Origin: Lysinibacillus louembei
GTDB lineage: Bacteria; Bacillota; Bacilli; Bacillales_A; Planococcaceae
DNA length: 64,000 bases
Direction: 5' to 3'
NCBI RefSeq assembly: GCF_033880585.1
Contig: NZ_CP137624.1
Location: 310,001 to 374,000, forward strand
In this document: piece after piece, positions 63,001 through 64,000 of the stretch
Layout: each line of letters starts with the position of its first letter
Position numbering within the stretch: the stretch's first letter is position 1
Notes under the pieces: generated by a model
Told to the model about the DNA's origin: nothing
Databases searched by the model: none
Seen by the model: only the letters and a program-made list of their open reading frames with translations
Made by a program: the position numbers and the translations under genes

Positions 63001-64000
63001 TGTAATATGTTGAACCAGTCACCTCATAGCTTGATGTCACGATGCCTTCCACACCTTCTACAACTTTATTGTTGTAAGTCGACGTATGGCTCGCACCTTG
63101 AATATCGTGAATACGCAGTGCATCAACAATTGTATAATCCATTGTGATAACATCGCTGTACACTTGATCTGCTGTTTTGACAACTGCTTTTAACGTTGTA
63201 TTTTGGTTAATTTGAATCGGCTCTGCATATGTTGCGCCGCCAACTTTAGGGTCTACACCATCCAAAGTATATAAAATTTCCGCATTCGCTGTCGTCGAAG
63301 TTAAAGTCACCGTCGTACCGCCAATAAATGTGCCTCCCGCCGGTGTAGCAACTGGTGGCAACACTAACGAAGAATCAATGACAACATCCGCACTTGAACG
63401 TGGAATAATTTGATAGTCATTATCAAATTGCTGTACAATCCCTGCAATTGACGCATACGGATTTTCAGTTAAGCCTAAATCGCCCTTTTCATCGCGCACG
63501 ATAAATGTATTGCCCTCTGTGTCAGTTGCTTTATAATTTGCCCAGCCAGTACCTTCACTGTCTTTTGTTAATATCACGTTTTGAATTTTTACTAATTGCG
63601 ATTCATTACGCTCATCAACCTCTGCACCTGCAATGACTTTTGGCTGAGCAGCTTGTCCACTTTCCTTTGTTACAACTGCTGCTTTATCTAGCTGCAATAA
63701 GCCGCGATAATCTGCAAGTGTGCCTTTTAATGTGACAACATCCCCTTCAGCCACATTTAGCGAAGTAGGTCGAACAGCAATACCGCCTGTTGCATCCTGT
63801 ACAGCTAACGTATTTTTCAGCTTAGCCGTAACTGTACCTTTAATTGTCACTTCAGTTCCTGGCGCAGCTGCACGAGCCTCTGCCATTGTCATTGCTTCTG
63901 GCTCTGTTGGTAACTCCGGCTCTGTCACGTCACCTGTAAATTGAATTGCACTCGGTGACTTTAACCCCGCCTTTGTAAAGTAGGCTTCTAGATTACCTGT
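60014..64000 (-). CDS. Dual-nuclease surface protein: EEP nuclease plus endonuclease I (5' end beyond window)
   Basis: The frame is open to the window edge and its first visible residues (TGNLEAYFTKAGLKSPSAIQ) align with about residue 128 onward of the SLH nuclease at 51342, so the true start is outside. OB folds, a chitobiase-type module and an EEP nuclease (GSYNLENFSN, VNHWNSKNGD, VGDFNDFQF, ASDHDP) follow as in that paralogue. Beyond it the protein differs: a beta-rich segment, a cadherin/Ig-like module, and instead of SLH repeats a C-terminal endonuclease I domain of about 230 residues with NREHVWAKSHGNFG and GTDIHHLRATDV (catalytic His). Endonuclease I enzymes (Bsn/EndA type) cut RNA and/or DNA. 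How it is held at the surface is unclear. Confidence 0.88.
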   Translation of the reverse strand, partial: TGNLEAYFTKAGLKSPSAIQFTGDVTEPELPTEPEAMTMAEARAAAPGTEVTIKGTVTAKLKNTLAVQDATGGIAVRPTSLNVAEGDVVTLKGTLADYRGLLQLDKAAVVTKESGQAAQPKVIAGAEVDERNESQLVKIQNVILTKDSEGTGWANYKATDTEGNTFIVRDEKGDLGLTENPYASIAGIVQQFDNDYQIIPRSSADVVIDSSLVLPPVATPAGGTFIGGTTVTLTSTTANAEILYTLDGVDPKVGGATYAEPIQINQNTTLKAVVKTADQVYSDVITMDYTIVDALRIHDIQGASHTSTYNNKVVEGVEGIVTSSYEVTGSTYYTIQTPDELMDNDPHTSEGILLYSGRNKWPIEVGDLVSVTGKVSEYAIEGYADRQTTDLLTTQINVRDDQGGKVTVLQKNVKLPTPVVIDASNLPSNAIDSDNLTVFNPETDAIDFWESLEGMRVQVSNVKAVGPQANGDLVTVLEGKATNTKHGGILLEKDNQNADRIQFRLEPNGAAREFEVSTGDKFVGDIVGVVGYSYQNYKIYANLAAMQNAHVKSSVTPEQTHIVKDDKKLTIGSYNLENFSNNTKETSADKAAKLARAFVKDLQSPDIVGVTEVQDNNGASAGDAAANESYERLINEIVKAGGVKYAYANIDPINNEDGGAPNANIRVGFLYNPARVTLADLPAGDATTAVGYENGSLTLNPGRIDPQNEAFKSSRKPLVAQFDFNGEQVIVVVNHWNSKNGDTPVFGSKQPPYYGSEVQRKKIATIVEGFIHDVKTKNPDANIVAVGDFNDFQFSEAMSILESRHMTNMINKLPENDRYTYVFQGNSQVLDHILVSNNLAAKTEVDAIHINADFTDMAGRASDHDPVLVQVDIKPTAVEPEQPGKDKDTKPNAPIKHFTYHNVNDKKLKINGPNVAVKVTGTTFIKEGIEFKGAYGEFTGDALKNNVVRFASVHKNAVIDFEGAEVKQLIIEGTKASEVRGADNIQEIVYKNGAKESNIKFSYVGKKNTAPIVAKPFDNVTVTAGEAVTIDVTKHFTDAENDALTFTSTLGEIKNGILTLQLAEGTHLVAVTANDGKLTTTARFTAIVESKPEQNDYYAAAYGKEGAALKAALHTIISDHKKLTYDQVWDALKQTDEDPNNPNNVILLYSGESRAKSLNGGNVGNWNREHVWAKSHGNFGTSVGPGTDIHHLRATDVQVNSSRGNLDFDNGGSGVKGCDGCFKTSTSFEPPNRVKGDVARMLFYMATRYEQGDRVDLELNEKLNNGTAPYHGKLSVLLQWHLQDPVDEIERARNEKIYEIQGNRNPFIDNPQWVQLIWQTEKALPKAS

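Overview
The window looks like chromosome from a low-GC, S-layer-forming Gram-positive bacterium of the Planococcaceae/Caryophanaceae type (Lysinibacillus/Solibacillus-like). This is inferred from the Bacillus-like gene order degS-yvyE-tagV-tagO, the SecA2/SlaP accessory secretion pair, CsaB, and at least ten proteins with S-layer homology (SLH) domains. I saw no rRNA, tRNA, prophage, transposase or CRISPR array. The genus assignment is inference; no database search was possible.

Layout. 1-4060: 5' part of degS, then yvyE, an LCP-family ligase (tagV-like) and tagO. 4347-7626: secA2 and slaP, the dedicated export/assembly pair for S-layer proteins. 7834-9538: two secreted NlpC/P60 endopeptidases; the first has a triple WalR-like box upstream. 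9776-12445: brnQ and an S41 protease. 12626-16483: a MurJ-type flippase, a GT4 glycosyltransferase and csaB, the pyruvyl transferase whose product is the wall ligand for SLH domains. 16643-18748: a chemoreceptor. 19101-23528: an SLH-anchored phosphodiester glycosidase and an O-antigen-ligase-type polymerase. 23940-27256: a compact ATP-grasp/alpha-E/transglutaminase operon. 27444-44427: a run of surface proteins (SLH glucosaminidase, SLH amidase, NlpC/P60-SLH, SLH-CAP, a 1338-residue helical-repeat protein, a frameshifted SLH protein, and an SLH/Ig-like S-layer candidate). 45589-46527: a NERD nuclease-like protein. 46792-64000: two copies of a protease-nuclease module (S8 subtilase plus EEP nuclease).

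The genes fit one theme: building, decorating, exporting to and remodelling an SLH/pyruvylated-glycan cell surface. TagO starts the wall glycan, the flippase and polymerase would export and extend it, CsaB pyruvylates it, SecA2/SlaP export the S-layer, and the SLH enzymes (amidase, glucosaminidase, endopeptidase, proteases, nucleases) dock on it.

The least explained feature is a family of short-period tandem arrays (20- or 21-bp half-units built on TTTATT) at five intergenic places: 12491-12550, 14180-14284, 29504-30110, 38816-38856 and 44565-45623. All five have the same orientation, always 3' of minus-strand genes. Two of them supply the stop codon of the gene they follow, and the largest contains a ~521-bp higher-order duplication. 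In the two large arrays the minus strand reads as chained 12-codon mini-ORFs. No protein function is claimed for them.
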